DNA of 62,575 nucleotides from Planctomycetales bacterium 71-10 (GTDB lineage: Bacteria > Planctomycetota > Planctomycetia > Isosphaerales > Isosphaeraceae). The notes beneath the pieces are model-generated. The model saw nothing but the letters and a program-made list of their open reading frames with translations. It was not told the origin of the DNA and did not search any database. This document shows positions 1 to 7,954 of the stretch, one piece after another (the first letter of the stretch is position 1; each line of letters begins with the position of its first letter). The DNA lies in assembly GCA_001898385.1 (NCBI GenBank), contig MKTT01000136.1:1-62575 (forward strand). Direction: 5' to 3'. Made by a program: the position numbers and the translations under genes.

Positions 1-84
1 AAGGACGTCTACCTCGGCGTGGCCCGCCTCGTCTTCGGATTCATCCACGTCCGCAAGCTCGCTGAAACCGTCAACACGGCCTAG
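1..84 (+). pseudogene. C-terminal tail of a transposase-like protein (cut by window edge)
   Basis: The first 27 codons are open and end at TAG (82-84). The peptide contains DVYLGVARLVFGFIHVRKL, which fits the loose C-terminal signature of IS5-type DDE transposases (D-x-Y-x-A-F-x-x-L-A-x-x-x-I-x-x-R-R-L). The family assignment is pattern inference; no catalytic residue lies in the window. It is listed as a fragment because only the tail is visible, but it may be the intact end of a gene that begins outside. No terminal inverted repeat was recognised just downstream. Confidence 0.35.
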
Positions 85-118
85 TGAAGCGTCGCAAGAG
101 GCGGCAGCACAGGAGGGG

Positions 119-535
119 GTGCAGATCGGCGTTGCTGATGGTGATGCCGCAAGTGAGGCAGCCCGCGCCTTTGACTACAGGGGCACTACGGCGACTCCCG
201 TAGGCGATCTCGCGAGCGATCGATATGTCCAGGAAGTCTGTGCGCTGCTGGCTCGGGAAGATTACGTCCCTGCTCAACGCATTCAACGGTTCTCGTCGTT
301 GGATCCGAGCTACGTCGTCGTCGGATGGCATCTCAACGTCGAAGCGGTCGAGTTGAGGCCGGGTGAAACATTGGTGCAGGTCTCGTCGGCTCCCCAGCTG
401 AGGAAGCTTGGCGAGGGGAAGATCGGCGTTCATACCACTTACCATGAATTCTACCGTATCGTCGGCGGCGAACTCGAATTCGTGGGGAGCGACCCGATCC
501 CTGCGGACAGAACAGTCAACGTATCAGTCATGTGA
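119..535 (+). CDS. hypothetical protein, 138 aa, low-GC
   Basis: A GTG start directly follows an AGGAGGGG Shine-Dalgarno-like run. The frame is open upstream to the window edge, so this could also be the C-terminal part of something longer. The product is soluble, with no signal peptide or membrane segment and no recognised domain. Its last third (VQVSSAPQLRKLGEGKIG onward) looks like genuine protein and not a shadow frame. Base composition is visibly lower in GC than dprA and aroB next door. Together with the transposase-like tail on its left, this suggests recently acquired or displaced DNA. Function unknown. Confidence 0.45.
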   Translation: MQIGVADGDAASEAARAFDYRGTTATPVGDLASDRYVQEVCALLAREDYVPAQRIQRFSSLDPSYVVVGWHLNVEAVELRPGETLVQVSSAPQLRKLGEGKIGVHTTYHEFYRIVGGELEFVGSDPIPADRTVNVSVM

Positions 536-634
536 GCGACCGGCTTCGGTTTGCCGGTTGCTGCGGCCAGTAGAACTGGCACAGTCGAGAACCTTCGCGC
601 CGTGTCTCGCACCGCGTTCGCGGCGTGGTCGGAA

Positions 635-1759
635 TCATGACCTGACGAACTGGTGGCCGGGGAGGCGCTTGACCATCCGCTTGAGTTCCAAAACGCTGAG
701 CGTGGCCATGACCTGGGAGGCGGTCAGGCCGGTGCGGGCGATGAGGACGTCGACGGCGCTGGGGGAGTCGTCGAGGTGGCCGAGGAGCGAGCGCTCCTGG
801 TCGGTCAGGGCGAGTTCGGCCGGGTGGCGGACGGCGGGCTCGTCGGGGGCGGGGCGGACCTCGCGGACGAGGGGGCCGAGCTCTTCCAGCACGTCGTCGA
901 CCGTCTCCACCAGCCGGGCGCCGTCGCGGATCAGGCGGTGGCAGCCCCGGCTGGCCAGGCTGTCGACCGGGCCCGGGACCGCGAAGACCTCGCGGTTCTG
1001 CTCCATCGCGTGGTGCGCCGTCGAGAGCGACCCGCTCCGCGGCGCGGCCTCCACGACGATCACGCCCAAACATAAGCCCGAGATGATGCGGTTTCGCTGC
1101 GGGAACAGGCCGGCGAGAGGCCCTTGCGTCATCGGCAGCTCGGTGACGAGGGCGCCGCGGCCGGCGACGATCTCGGCGGCGAGTTCCTCGTGCTCGGGCG
1201 GGTAGATCGCGGAGAGGCCGTTGCCCAGGACGGCGAGGGTCCGGCCGCCGGCCTTCAGCGCGCCGCGGTGGGCGGCGGCGTCGATGCCGCGGGCCAGGCC
1301 CGAGACGATCGTGAAGCCGGTGCGGGCCAGGGCCGTCGCCAGCCGCTCGGCCGTGCGGATCCCGTAGGGCGTGCAGCGCCGCGAGCCCACCAGCGCGATC
1401 GCGATCTGGTCGCGGGGCTCGAACGCGCCCTTGACGTAGAGCAGGGCGGGCGGGTCGGGGATCTCGTCCAGGGTGGGGGGATAGCCGGGCGTCCCCCGGG
1501 GGATCAGGGTCACGCCGTTGCGCCGCGCCTCGGCGATCTCGCGGTCGGGGTCGTTGTCGGCGCGGGCGTGGCGGATCCGGTCGGCCAGCTTGGGGCCGAC
1601 GTTGGGGACCTCGCGGAGCGCGGCGATCGGGGCGTCCAGCACCGCCGCCGCCGACCCGAAGTGCTCCAGCAGCGCGCGGCTGGTCAGCGGCCCGACGCCG
1701 GAGGTGAGCGTCAGGGCCAGCAGGTCGCGGATCGGGTCGTCGGCCGGGCTCGGGTCCAA
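635..1759 (-). CDS. dprA: DNA-processing protein DprA (Smf)
   Basis: 374 aa. DprA binds incoming single-stranded DNA and loads RecA during natural transformation. Visible parts: an N-terminal helix-hairpin-helix/SAM-like region (ALREVPNVGPKLADRI, about 46-61); the Rossmann core with VGSRRCTPYGI, SGLARGIDAAAHRGALKAGG and LGNGLSAIYPPEHEEL; FPQRNRIISGL with a conserved Asn-Arg pair; EVFAVPGP; and a C-terminal winged-helix segment ending in KRLPGHQFVRS. The likely start is TTG at 1759, because the hydrophobic LLALTLTSGVGP segment that opens the family begins only 12 residues in. It lies 25 bases downstream of aroB on the same strand and is probably co-transcribed. No com genes are in the window. 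Confidence 0.95.
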   Translation of the reverse strand: MDPSPADDPIRDLLALTLTSGVGPLTSRALLEHFGSAAAVLDAPIAALREVPNVGPKLADRIRHARADNDPDREIAEARRNGVTLIPRGTPGYPPTLDEIPDPPALLYVKGAFEPRDQIAIALVGSRRCTPYGIRTAERLATALARTGFTIVSGLARGIDAAAHRGALKAGGRTLAVLGNGLSAIYPPEHEELAAEIVAGRGALVTELPMTQGPLAGLFPQRNRIISGLCLGVIVVEAAPRSGSLSTAHHAMEQNREVFAVPGPVDSLASRGCHRLIRDGARLVETVDDVLEELGPLVREVRPAPDEPAVRHPAELALTDQERSLLGHLDDSPSAVDVLIARTGLTASQVMATLSVLELKRMVKRLPGHQFVRS

Positions 1760-1784
1760 GGGGGCGTCCTCGGGGCGGTGCGTG

Positions 1785-2924
1785 TCAGCGGCAGAGGTCT
1801 TTCAGCAGGCTCCGCAGGTCGTCGGCGGAGGCGGCGTCGGTCAGCTCGACCTCGCCCATCCGGCGCGGGAGGACCAGGCGGATCCGGCCCCCCTTGTTCT
1901 TCTTGTCGCGGCCCATCGACTCCAGGACGGCGGCGGGGTCGAGGCCGGAGAGGGACGTCGGTAGGCCGAAGCGGCCGAGGAGCCGGGCGAGGCGCTCGGT
2001 GAACGCGGCGTCGACCCAGCCCAGGCGCTCGGCCAGCCGGCTCTCCGCGACCATGCCGACGGCCACGGCCTCGCCGTGCTGGAAGCCGCCGCCGTAGCCG
2101 GCCGTCGCCTCGACGCCGTGGCCGATCGTGTGGCCGAAATTGAGCACGGCGCGGAGGCCGGTCTGCTCGCGCTCGTCCTTCGAAACCACGTCGGCCTTCA
2201 GCTCGCAGCTGCGGGCGACGATCCGCCGCAGGAGGTCGGGCCGGCGGGCGAGGATGGCGTCGGCGTTCGCTTCCAGCTCGGCGAAGAACGGGGCGTCCAG
2301 GATGACGCCGTACTTCACCACCTCGGCCAGCCCGCAGCGCAGCTCGCGGTCGGGGAGGTCGTTCACGGAGGCCACGTCGACCCAGACGGCGACCGGCTGG
2401 TGGAACGCGCCGACGATGTTCTTGACCCTCGGCAGGTTCACGCCGACCTTGCCGCCGACCGAGCTGTCGACCTGGGCGAGCAGCGTGGTGGGGACCATGA
2501 ACAGGGGCAGGCCGCGGGCGAACGTCGCCGCGATGAAGCCGCCGAGGTCCCCCATCACGCCGCCGCCGACCGGCACGACCAGCGTGTGGCGGTCGGCGGC
2601 CATCGCGACGAGCTTCTCGTAGAGCGTCGCGGCCGTGTCCAGCCCCTTGCTCGCCTCGCCCGGGGGGACGACGGCCGTGGTCGACTCGATGCCGATCGCG
2701 GCCAGGGCCTCGCGGGTCCGGTCGGGGTAGGGGAGGGCGGCGACGTTGGCGTCGGTGACGATCAGGGCCTTGCGGCAGGGCTTGCCGGCCCAGGTGCGCC
2801 GGAGGGCCGACTCCAGGCGGGCGGGGAGGGCGTCCCAGCCCCCCTCGGCGACGACGACGTCGTAGGAACGCTCGCCGAGCGCCACGGGGACGGTCGTGGA
2901 GGCGGTCTCTGGGGGGGATGGCAT
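1785..2924 (-). CDS. aroB: 3-dehydroquinate synthase
   Basis: 379 aa, close to the family's usual 350-370. It converts DAHP to 3-dehydroquinate, the second step of the shikimate pathway, using NAD and a divalent metal. Visible signatures: GGGVMGDLGGFIAATF (glycine-rich NAD loop), PTTLLAQVDSSVGGKVGVN and the metal-binding histidines in NFGHTIGHGVEA. ATG start. It precedes dprA by 25 bases. It is divergent from the M50 protease gene across a 198-base gap. trpE at 11159 uses the end product of the same pathway but is not linked to it. Confidence 0.96.
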   Translation of the reverse strand: MPSPPETASTTVPVALGERSYDVVVAEGGWDALPARLESALRRTWAGKPCRKALIVTDANVAALPYPDRTREALAAIGIESTTAVVPPGEASKGLDTAATLYEKLVAMAADRHTLVVPVGGGVMGDLGGFIAATFARGLPLFMVPTTLLAQVDSSVGGKVGVNLPRVKNIVGAFHQPVAVWVDVASVNDLPDRELRCGLAEVVKYGVILDAPFFAELEANADAILARRPDLLRRIVARSCELKADVVSKDEREQTGLRAVLNFGHTIGHGVEATAGYGGGFQHGEAVAVGMVAESRLAERLGWVDAAFTERLARLLGRFGLPTSLSGLDPAAVLESMGRDKKNKGGRIRLVLPRRMGEVELTDAASADDLRSLLKDLCR

Positions 2925-3122
2925 GTCTCGGCCCGGGGCTGCAAAGGTGGCGGGGGAGGTCGGTCGAACCCGTTCGGATCGGGCTCCAGTGTATCACCGC
3001 GCCGAGGCCGGCCGAAGGGGGGCGCGGGCGGCCTCGACGCTGCTTGACCGGATTGCTAGAGTTGACTTGGATCGACGTCCGCATACCGCCTGAGACGGCA
3101 ATCCCTTTCGAGCACCCCGCGC

Positions 3123-4205
3123 ATGAGCGATCTGCTGACGTGGTCGCCGATTCATCTGGGGCGGTGGTTCGGGACGACGGTCAGGGTCCACGTCTCGCTG
3201 ATCGTCCTCGTCGTCCTGACGCTGTTCGAGGCCCCGTTCGAAGCCGGCCCCGGCGGCGCCGTCATGGGGGTGGTCGAGGCCGCGACGTGGATCGCGCTGT
3301 TCCTGCTGGCGCTGGCGATCCACGAGGGGGCCCACGCGCTGACGGCCCGCGCGACCGACTGCGAGCTGGAGGATGTCCACCTCTGGCCGCTGGGGAGCCT
3401 GGCCGGGCCTTCGAACCCGCCGCGGGGCGTGAACTACATGCTGTCGGTGCTGGCCGGGCCGTTCGTCAGCGGCGCGGTCGCGCTGTCGACGGCCGCCGCG
3501 CTGGGGATCTTCTGGGACGCCCAGTTCGCCTGGCACCCCCTGGGCCGCGACGCCGACGCCGGGGCCCCGTGGATCCACGGGACCGTCAAGGCCGCGCCGA
3601 TGTCGGCCCCGTGGCTCGTCGGCTGGTTCGGCTACGTCAACTACTGGCTGTTCCTGGCCAACCTCCTGCCGGCCCTGCCGTTCGACGGCGGCCGGCTGTT
3701 CCGGTGGTTCCTGGCGAACACGTCGCTGGGCTCGGGGCGCGACGGCCTGGCCGCCCCGTGGACGGCTCGCACCACGGCGGCCATCCTGTTCCTCGTCGGG
3801 GTGGTGCGGCTCCTGTTCGGCCAGCGGCTCGACGGGTTCACGCTGATCGGGCTGGCCCTGCTGATCGAGCTGATGGTGCGGTCGGAGGCCCGCATGCAGG
3901 AGGACGGCGGCTACTTCGACGACGGCGTCTTCGGCTATGATTTCTCCGAGGGCTACACCAGCCTGGAGAGCAGCGCCGCCAAGGTCCGCCCGTACCGCGA
4001 GAGCGCCCTGAAGCGCTGGCGCCGCCGACGCTCCGACCTGCGCCGCCAGCGCCGGATCATGCAGGAGGTCGCGGAGGAGCGCCGGATGGACGAGATCTTG
4101 GACAAGCTCCACCGCGAGGGGAAGGCCGCGCTGACCGACGAGGAGCATCGCTTCCTGGTCCGCGTCAGCACCCGCTTCCGCAACCGCCAGAACACCCAGG
4201 ACTGA
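3123..4205 (+). CDS. M50-family (site-2 protease-like) membrane metalloprotease
   Basis: 360 aa integral membrane protein. The zinc-binding motif HEGAH sits inside a hydrophobic helix (LLALAIHEGAHALTARA), and the second metal motif is LLPALPFDGGRLF. Both are hallmarks of intramembrane zinc proteases of the S2P/SpoIVFB group. Four to six membrane segments lie between residues 20 and 260. The last 65 residues are strongly basic, then contain DEILDKLHREGKAALTDEE. This resembles the cytoplasmic tail called DUF6576 that planctomycete rhomboids also carry. The substrate is unknown; family members cut anti-sigma factors or membrane regulators. ykgJ-like follows after 22 bases, suggesting an operon. 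Confidence 0.88.
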   Translation: MSDLLTWSPIHLGRWFGTTVRVHVSLIVLVVLTLFEAPFEAGPGGAVMGVVEAATWIALFLLALAIHEGAHALTARATDCELEDVHLWPLGSLAGPSNPPRGVNYMLSVLAGPFVSGAVALSTAAALGIFWDAQFAWHPLGRDADAGAPWIHGTVKAAPMSAPWLVGWFGYVNYWLFLANLLPALPFDGGRLFRWFLANTSLGSGRDGLAAPWTARTTAAILFLVGVVRLLFGQRLDGFTLIGLALLIELMVRSEARMQEDGGYFDDGVFGYDFSEGYTSLESSAAKVRPYRESALKRWRRRRSDLRRQRRIMQEVAEERRMDEILDKLHREGKAALTDEEHRFLVRVSTRFRNRQNTQD

Positions 4206-4227
4206 CCGACCCCGGGGACGCCCGCCG

Positions 4228-4698
4228 ATGCCCAGGCCCAAATCGACCCCGCCCCTCCCGCCGCCCCCGCGCAAGCCCCGCCGCGACGAGCTGAAGCCCG
4301 GCGAGAGCCTGTGCGACCACTGCACCGGCAAGTGCTGCCGCTACTTCTCAACCCCCCTGGAGACGCCGACCGGCTGGGACGACTACGACGCCATCCGATG
4401 GTACCTGGCCCACGGCCGGACGATGGTCTACGTCCATGAGGAGACGTGGTACCTCCTCGTCTCGTCCGACTGCCAGTACCTCCTCCCGGACCACCGCTGC
4501 GCCATCTACCACGACCGCCCCAAGATCTGCCGCGAGTACACCACCAAGGACTGCGAATACGACGACGACTGGTCGTTCGACAAGGTGTTCGAGGCCCCCG
4601 AGCAGGTCTGGGAGTACGCCGCCGCCCTGCTGCCGCCGCGTCGCAAGCCGCCCGCGCCCAGGAAGCCGGAATTGCTGCCGATCGTGACGATACCGTGA
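4228..4698 (+). CDS. YkgJ-family cysteine-cluster protein
   Basis: 156 aa cytoplasmic protein. The N-terminus is Pro/Lys-rich. It is followed by a cysteine array typical of the YkgJ/FliB-like family: CDHCTGKCCRYF, then SDCQYLLPDHRCAIYHDRP and ICREYTTKDC. These cysteines probably bind an iron-sulfur cluster or zinc. No biochemical role is established for most family members. The C-terminus is proline-rich (PPRRKPPAPRKP). It lies 22 bases behind the M50 protease gene and immediately before a large palindromic repeat that probably ends the transcription unit. Confidence 0.85.
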   Translation: MPRPKSTPPLPPPPRKPRRDELKPGESLCDHCTGKCCRYFSTPLETPTGWDDYDAIRWYLAHGRTMVYVHEETWYLLVSSDCQYLLPDHRCAIYHDRPKICREYTTKDCEYDDDWSFDKVFEAPEQVWEYAAALLPPRRKPPAPRKPELLPIVTIP

Positions 4699-4728
4699 CG
4701 GCCGAGCTATGATACTCTGAGTGTTCTT

Positions 4729-5078
4729 ACGTCCCCTCTCCCGCCGGGAGAGGGCAGGCCCGAAGGGCCGGGTGAGGGTCGTCGGATCTCGGAGGGCATG
4801 ACGGGGGAGGGATATCCGGGCGGGCCGACGCCGAACATCCTTCTCCCCTTGAGGGAGAAGGTGGCCGAAGGCCGGATGAGGGGTCGACCGGCTTCGCATC
4901 CCCGGCCCGGCAAGGGCTGTGAAGTCCGCCGGCCCCCGGTCGCGCCACCCCTCATCCAGCCCTGCGGGCCACCTTCTCCCTCAAGGGGAGAAGGGCTCGA
5001 TCGCCGTGGGCGACTCTGCGCTCCGGCGACCCTCACCCGCCGCTGCGCGGCTACCCTCTCCCGGCGGGAGAGGGGACG
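4729..5078. repeat. Composite nested palindromic repeat, copy A (type 1 outside, type 2 inside)
   Basis: 350 bp of nested inverted repeats. The outer pair has CTCTCCCGCCGGGAGAG heads at 4733-4754 and 5054-5075, and both ends read acgtccc/ggggacg. The inner pair is a 23-bp palindromic head (CCTTCTCCCC TTGAGGGAGAAGG) at 4839-4861, repeated as its exact reverse complement at 4972-4993/4. Each head is followed by a small hairpin (GGCCGAAGGCC type) and a GGATGAGGGG-like tail. The same architecture recurs at 44661-45369. There is no gene inside. Frames running through it join spuriously to the next gene, whose true start is 5107. Confidence 0.85.
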
Positions 5079-5106
5079 AGAATTCCCGTATCGCCGGCGT
5101 CGTCCC

Positions 5107-5667
5107 ATGGCCATCCGCTCCAACCACTACGAGGCCGCGTTCGAGGCGTACGTCCGCGCGCTGAGGGTGCCGTGCGTGGCGGTCGACGAGGCGAAGCGGG
5201 CGATTTTCGGCGATGGGGGGGTGAAGAACCCCGACTTCTTGCTGTATCCTCGATTCGCGGAGAACCTGGTGGTCGAGGTGAAGGGGAAGCGGGCCCGCGA
5301 CCGCCGCGGGCGTCGCGACTGGGAGAACTGGGTCACGACCGACGACCTCGACGGCCTGGTCCGCTGGGGCGAGCTGTTCGGTCCCGGCTTCCGGCCGATC
5401 CTGGCCTTCGCCTACGCCGAGGCCGTCCAGGAATTCGGGCTCCCTCGCCACGCCGGGGCGTTCGAGTTCCGGGGCCTGGCCTACCGCTTCTGGGCCGTGG
5501 GGCTGGACGACTACCTCGCCCACCTGCGGTCGCGGGGGCCGGCCTGGAAGGCGGTGGCGATGGCCCGCCGGGCGTTCCGCCGCCGCGTCCGGCCGCTCTC
5601 CGAATGGCTCCCCATGCTCGCCGAATCGCCCCAACGTCCCAAGCCCGTCAAGGAACGCGAACGATGA
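5107..5667 (+). CDS. PD-(D/E)XK nuclease-like protein with HYE N-terminus
   Basis: 186 aa, starting at ATG 5107 (MAIRSNHYEAAFEAYVRALR), which is chosen because upstream in-frame codons lie in the palindromic repeat. The core NPDFLLY ... NLVVEVKGKRAR has the D-x(n)-E-x-K arrangement of the PD-(D/E)XK superfamily. A conserved VDEAKRAI segment precedes it. I infer a small endonuclease-like fold; the target is unknown and no methylase partner is next to it. The stop overlaps the ATG of the following membrane peptide (ATGA), so the two are translationally coupled. Confidence 0.7.
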   Translation: MAIRSNHYEAAFEAYVRALRVPCVAVDEAKRAIFGDGGVKNPDFLLYPRFAENLVVEVKGKRARDRRGRRDWENWVTTDDLDGLVRWGELFGPGFRPILAFAYAEAVQEFGLPRHAGAFEFRGLAYRFWAVGLDDYLAHLRSRGPAWKAVAMARRAFRRRVRPLSEWLPMLAESPQRPKPVKERER

Positions 5668-5876
5668 ACGCCAATCGACGTCGATGGACCCTCGCGATCG
5701 CCGCCGGGATGCTGGCCCTCGGCCTGGGGCTCTCGGGCGCGACGGGCGTCGCGCGGGCGCAGGAGGATCCCGGGGCCGAGGGGGCGTCGGAAGGCCGCCC
5801 GCTCGACGGCTACGCCGGGACCTGCATCCTGGCCGCCCTGGCCGTCTTCATCATCGGCAAGAGCGCCCGGCGTTGA
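5664..5876 (+). CDS. small exported/membrane peptide, 70 aa
   Basis: It overlaps the preceding stop by 4 bases (ATGA). The N-terminus is a textbook signal peptide: basic MNANRRRW, a long hydrophobic core (LAIAAGMLALGLGLSG) and ARAQ before a mature acidic segment (EDPGAEGASEG). A second hydrophobic helix (CILAALAVFIIG) is near the C-terminus, ending KSARR. The mature part is only about 40 residues. No family recognised. The coupling suggests it is made with the PD-(D/E)XK-like protein, but nothing in the sequence explains the link. Confidence 0.6.
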   Translation: MNANRRRWTLAIAAGMLALGLGLSGATGVARAQEDPGAEGASEGRPLDGYAGTCILAALAVFIIGKSARR

Positions 5877-5887
5877 GCGAGGTCGGG

Positions 5888-7042
5888 ATGGGCATCGACT
5901 GGGCGGCGATCCGCGAGGCCGAGTTCCCCCTCGCCGAGACCTGGGCCTACTTCGACCACGCGGCCGTCGCCCCCATCCCGCATCGCGCCGCCATGGCCGT
6001 CGGCCAGTGGGCCGACAACCAGGCCGTGAACGGCTCGGTCGAGTGGCCCAGGTTCGGCGGCAAGGTCGACGGCCTCCGCCGCGACCTGGCCGGCTGGATC
6101 GGGGCCGAGCCGGCCGAGATCGCGTTCGTCGCCAACACGACCCACGGCATCGGCCTGGTCGCCGAGGGGTTCCCCTGGCGGCCCGGCGACAACGTCGTCG
6201 TCCCGGCCGACGAGTATCCCTCCAACGTCTACCCCTGGATGAACCTGGCCGACCGCGGCGTGGAGACGCGCCTGGTCCCCTCGCGCGACGACCGCGTCCT
6301 GATCGACGACGTCCGCGACGCGATGGACGGCCGGACCCGCGTCCTGGCCGTCAGCCACGTCGAGTTCGCCACCGGCTTCCGCAACGACCTGGACGCCCTC
6401 GGGGCCCTGTGCCGCGAGCGCGGCGTCGCCTTCTTCGTCGACGCCATCCAGGGCCTCGGCCCGTTCGAGCTGGACGTGCGCGAGACGCCCGTCGACTTCG
6501 CCGCGGCCGACTCCCACAAGTGGCTGCTGGGGCCGGAGGGGGCGGGCTTCCTGTACGTCCGTCGGGAGTGGATCGAGCGGCTGCGGCCGATCGGCGTGGG
6601 CTGGAATAGCGTTGTGGGATCGTTCGCGGCCGGCGGGCTGGACTTCACCCTCAAGCCCGACGCTCGGCGGTGGGAGGGGGGCTCCTGGAACATGCCGGGG
6701 CTCCAGGGCTTCGCCGCGAGCATGAGCCTGCTCCGCGAGATCGGCCCCGCGGCGCTCTCGGCGCGGCTGCTGGACCGGGCGGAGGCCGTCCGCGCGGCCG
6801 TCGCCGAGGCCGGCTGGCGCGTCACCGGGCCGTCGCGGCCCGAGGAGCGGTCGGCGATCGTCACGGCCGCGGCCGACGGCGTCGACCCCGACGCGGCGGT
6901 CGCGGTTCTGAAGGCCCGGGAGGTGGTCGCCTCGTGCCGACGGGGCCGGCTGCGGCTGAGCCCCCACGTCTACACCGACGCCGGCGACCTCCGCCGCCTC
7001 CGCGACGCCCTCGTCGCGGCCCGAACCGGAAAGGATTCCTGA
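5888..7042 (+). CDS. class-V aminotransferase fold PLP enzyme (SufS/isopenicillin-epimerase-like)
   Basis: 384 aa from ATG 5888. The PLP lysine is in AAADSHKWLLGPEG, and the upstream Asp that holds the pyridine nitrogen is in FFVDAIQGLGPF. FVANTTHGI corresponds to the phosphate-binding loop. This is the fold of cysteine desulfurases and kynureninase-like enzymes. The active-site cysteine loop of SufS/IscS is not evident, so a desulfurase role is not supported and the substrate is unknown. It begins 11 bases after the small membrane peptide and overlaps coaD by one base (TGATG), so it is probably part of an operon. Confidence 0.85.
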   Translation: MGIDWAAIREAEFPLAETWAYFDHAAVAPIPHRAAMAVGQWADNQAVNGSVEWPRFGGKVDGLRRDLAGWIGAEPAEIAFVANTTHGIGLVAEGFPWRPGDNVVVPADEYPSNVYPWMNLADRGVETRLVPSRDDRVLIDDVRDAMDGRTRVLAVSHVEFATGFRNDLDALGALCRERGVAFFVDAIQGLGPFELDVRETPVDFAAADSHKWLLGPEGAGFLYVRREWIERLRPIGVGWNSVVGSFAAGGLDFTLKPDARRWEGGSWNMPGLQGFAASMSLLREIGPAALSARLLDRAEAVRAAVAEAGWRVTGPSRPEERSAIVTAAADGVDPDAAVAVLKAREVVASCRRGRLRLSPHVYTDAGDLRRLRDALVAARTGKDS

Positions 7043-7623
7043 TGCGACCGTGCGAACTCCAGCGGGCCCCGCACCGGACGGCCGTCTTCGCCGGCACGTT
7101 CGACCCGATCTCCCTCGGCCATCTCGACGTGATCCGCCGCGGCCGGGCCCTGTTCGACCACCTGGTCGTCGGGATCGGCGTGCACCCGACCAAGACGTCG
7201 ATGTTCACGGTCGAGGAGCGCATCGCGCTGGCCGAGCTCGTCGTCGAGCCGTTCGACAACGTCTCCGTCGAGGCGTTCGAGGAGCTGACCGTCCAGTACG
7301 TCCGGCGCATCGGCGCGCGGGTGATCCTCCGCGGCCTCCGCACGCTGACCGACATGGAATACGAGTTCGGCATGACGTTGACGAACCAGAAGCTCGACCC
7401 GGAGATCGAGACCGTCTTCCTGATGGCCGACGGCCAGTTTTCGCACGTCTCCAGCTCGCTCGTCCGCCAGGTCGCGAAGTTCGGCGGGGCCGACGCCCTC
7501 AAGCCGTTCGTCCCCGAGGTCCTGATCGGGCCGATCCTCGCCAAGCTCAAGGGGGGCCAGGCCGCCGACCCCTACGTCGACTACGACAAGCGCGGGGCGA
7601 CCCCCTCCATCACCCCACCCTGA
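7042..7623 (+). CDS. coaD: phosphopantetheine adenylyltransferase
   Basis: 193 aa. It transfers AMP to 4'-phosphopantetheine, the penultimate step of CoA synthesis. Visible motifs: AGTFDPISLGHLDVI (the nucleotidyltransferase GH signature), ILRGLRTLTDMEYEF and the substrate-loop signature HVSSSLVRQVAKFGG. The protein is about 30 residues longer than the usual 160. The extra C-terminal tail (KGGQAADPYVDYDKRG onward) is hydrophilic. The ATG overlaps the stop of the aminotransferase gene. Confidence 0.96.
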   Translation: MRPCELQRAPHRTAVFAGTFDPISLGHLDVIRRGRALFDHLVVGIGVHPTKTSMFTVEERIALAELVVEPFDNVSVEAFEELTVQYVRRIGARVILRGLRTLTDMEYEFGMTLTNQKLDPEIETVFLMADGQFSHVSSSLVRQVAKFGGADALKPFVPEVLIGPILAKLKGGQAADPYVDYDKRGATPSITPP

Positions 7624-7639
7624 TCGGTGACGCGTCTCT

Positions 7640-7930
7640 ATGGGCTTGATCGCCTGCGTCGATTCAGTCCCCGCCGAGTGCTGGCCCGCCATTCTGGAGA
7701 GGGCGGGGCGGGCCGGGTTCCTGATCGAAGAGGTTTGCGAGGACGACGCTGTACGCGTTTGCGCCCTGAGCCGGGGCCCGATCGGGCTCGGCATGGGTTA
7801 CGATCCGACCCGCCCGCCGGGGGAGGTCTACATCTGGTGTCCGCTACGGATCTACTGGCGCAGACCCCTGGCGACCCGGAGGCTCGTCTTCGACCTGATG
7901 AGGATCGTCAAGGCGTGTCGGGAAGTGTAG
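7640..7930 (+). CDS. hypothetical protein, 96 aa
   Basis: Soluble, with three cysteines near the N-terminus (CVDSVPAEC, EEVCEDD) and one later. Codon usage and protein-like texture (GEVYIWCPLRIYWRR) support coding. No clear Shine-Dalgarno precedes the ATG. It starts 16 bases after coaD and faces the DnaJ-domain gene convergently. No family recognised. Confidence 0.5.
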   Translation: MGLIACVDSVPAECWPAILERAGRAGFLIEEVCEDDAVRVCALSRGPIGLGMGYDPTRPPGEVYIWCPLRIYWRRPLATRRLVFDLMRIVKACREV

Positions 7931-7954
7931 CGCGGGGCCGGTCGGCCGTTCGGA

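Noticed and set aside
71..445. A minus-strand 124-codon frame at the left end
   Set aside because: The plus-strand 138-aa frame has a strong Shine-Dalgarno and more protein-like sequence; both cannot be real.
4798..5106. N-terminal extension of the PD-(D/E)XK-like protein
   Set aside because: The extension is encoded entirely by the palindromic repeat; the conserved HYE region starts at ATG 5107.
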